A stretch of 64,000 nt of DNA, taken from a virus. Shown one piece after another: positions 63,932 to 64,000 of this stretch. Each line of letters opens with the position of its first letter. The stretch's first letter is position 1. Below the pieces are notes generated by a model, which worked only from the letters and a program-made list of their open reading frames with translations, was not told where the DNA came from and searched no databases. The DNA lies in the IMG/VR virus record IMGVR_UViG_3300020463_000001, positions 62,001 to 126,000 of that record. One strand, written 5' to 3'. The position numbers and the translations under genes are program-made.

Positions 63932-64000
63932 AAGTGTGGACGAAAAACTCAACGATTTTCTTGGAATCGAAACTGAGATAAAAGAAACATCTCAGGAGTT
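63921..64000 (+). CDS. 16: Probable small terminase subunit gp16, 3' end missing
   Basis: The ATG at 63921 lies inside the end of gene 15 and opens a frame that runs off the window: MKTKSVDEKLNDFLGIETEI then KETSQE. The LNDFLGIE start fits my memory of small terminase subunits in marine T4-like phages, and T4 has gene 16 directly after gene 15. The small subunit recognises phage DNA and regulates the packaging motor gp17. With 26 residues visible the call rests mainly on gene order. Confidence 0.65.
   Translation, partial: MKTKSVDEKLNDFLGIETEIKETSQE

Noticed and set aside
1-64000. tRNA genes, integrase, insertion sequences or toxin-antitoxin pairs
   Set aside because: No tRNA-like clover-leaf sequence, no recombinase or transposase motif and no terminal inverted repeats were recognised; the window is structural-gene DNA throughout.

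Overview
The window is one continuous stretch of a T4-like (contractile-tailed) phage genome, AT-rich and of marine character. Every credible gene is on the + strand and nearly every gene encodes a virion protein. The T4 assignments rest on recognisable proteins in T4 order: gene 5 (hub/spike, cut by the left edge), 25, 6, 7 and 8 (baseplate wedge) at 1-9 kb, and 13, 14, 15 (neck and tail terminator) plus the start of a probable 16 (small terminase) at 61.5-64 kb. The marine character comes from protein types I associate with marine T4-like phages: a DUF4815-type giant protein, GGSGY-rich baseplate proteins, fibres with ELDATQ repeats, and a YYQCGNH cupredoxin-like domain. The host cannot be read from this window. 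There are no tRNAs, integrases or insertion sequences.

Layout. 1-9 kb: baseplate core. 9-15.5 kb: the DUF4815-type protein in the place where T4 has genes 9 and 10. 15.5-61.5 kb: about 46 kb of appendage genes with no recognisable T4 gene 9, 10, 11, 12 or wac. This region holds three paralogue groups. Group A has four large proteins (starts 19600, 21637, 25356, 39390) sharing blocks around YPMSYRLT, PVHCVY and VLKPWD. Group B is a run of six genes (starts 49147 to 58195) sharing a helical anchor of about 90 residues; two members end after the anchor and a short beta domain, one ends in a cupredoxin-like domain, and three carry beta-propeller, LamG or Ig-like heads. Group C has two ELDATQ-repeat fibres (15688, 45931). 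Between them lie a strongly acidic protein with 31 uninterrupted 14-residue repeats (29183), a PAAR spike tip (35275), a PKD-domain protein (35574) and other structural proteins.

Expression. Most gaps between transcription units carry an octamer identical or close to TATAAATA, the T4 late-promoter element recognised by the phage sigma-like factor gp55 with the sliding clamp. Two good intrinsic terminators are present (29141-29166 and 48522-48550). At gene 13 the promoter lies in the left arm of a hairpin whose right arm covers the Shine-Dalgarno sequence, resembling the known control of T4 gene e.

Together the genes describe a virion with a conserved T4 baseplate and neck and an unusually large, duplicated and module-shuffled set of host-contact proteins. 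The best candidates for something undescribed are the 14-residue-repeat protein, the anchor-sharing array with headless members and a copper-site-like domain, and the four-member group A. No function beyond virion or adhesion role can be proven from sequence alone.
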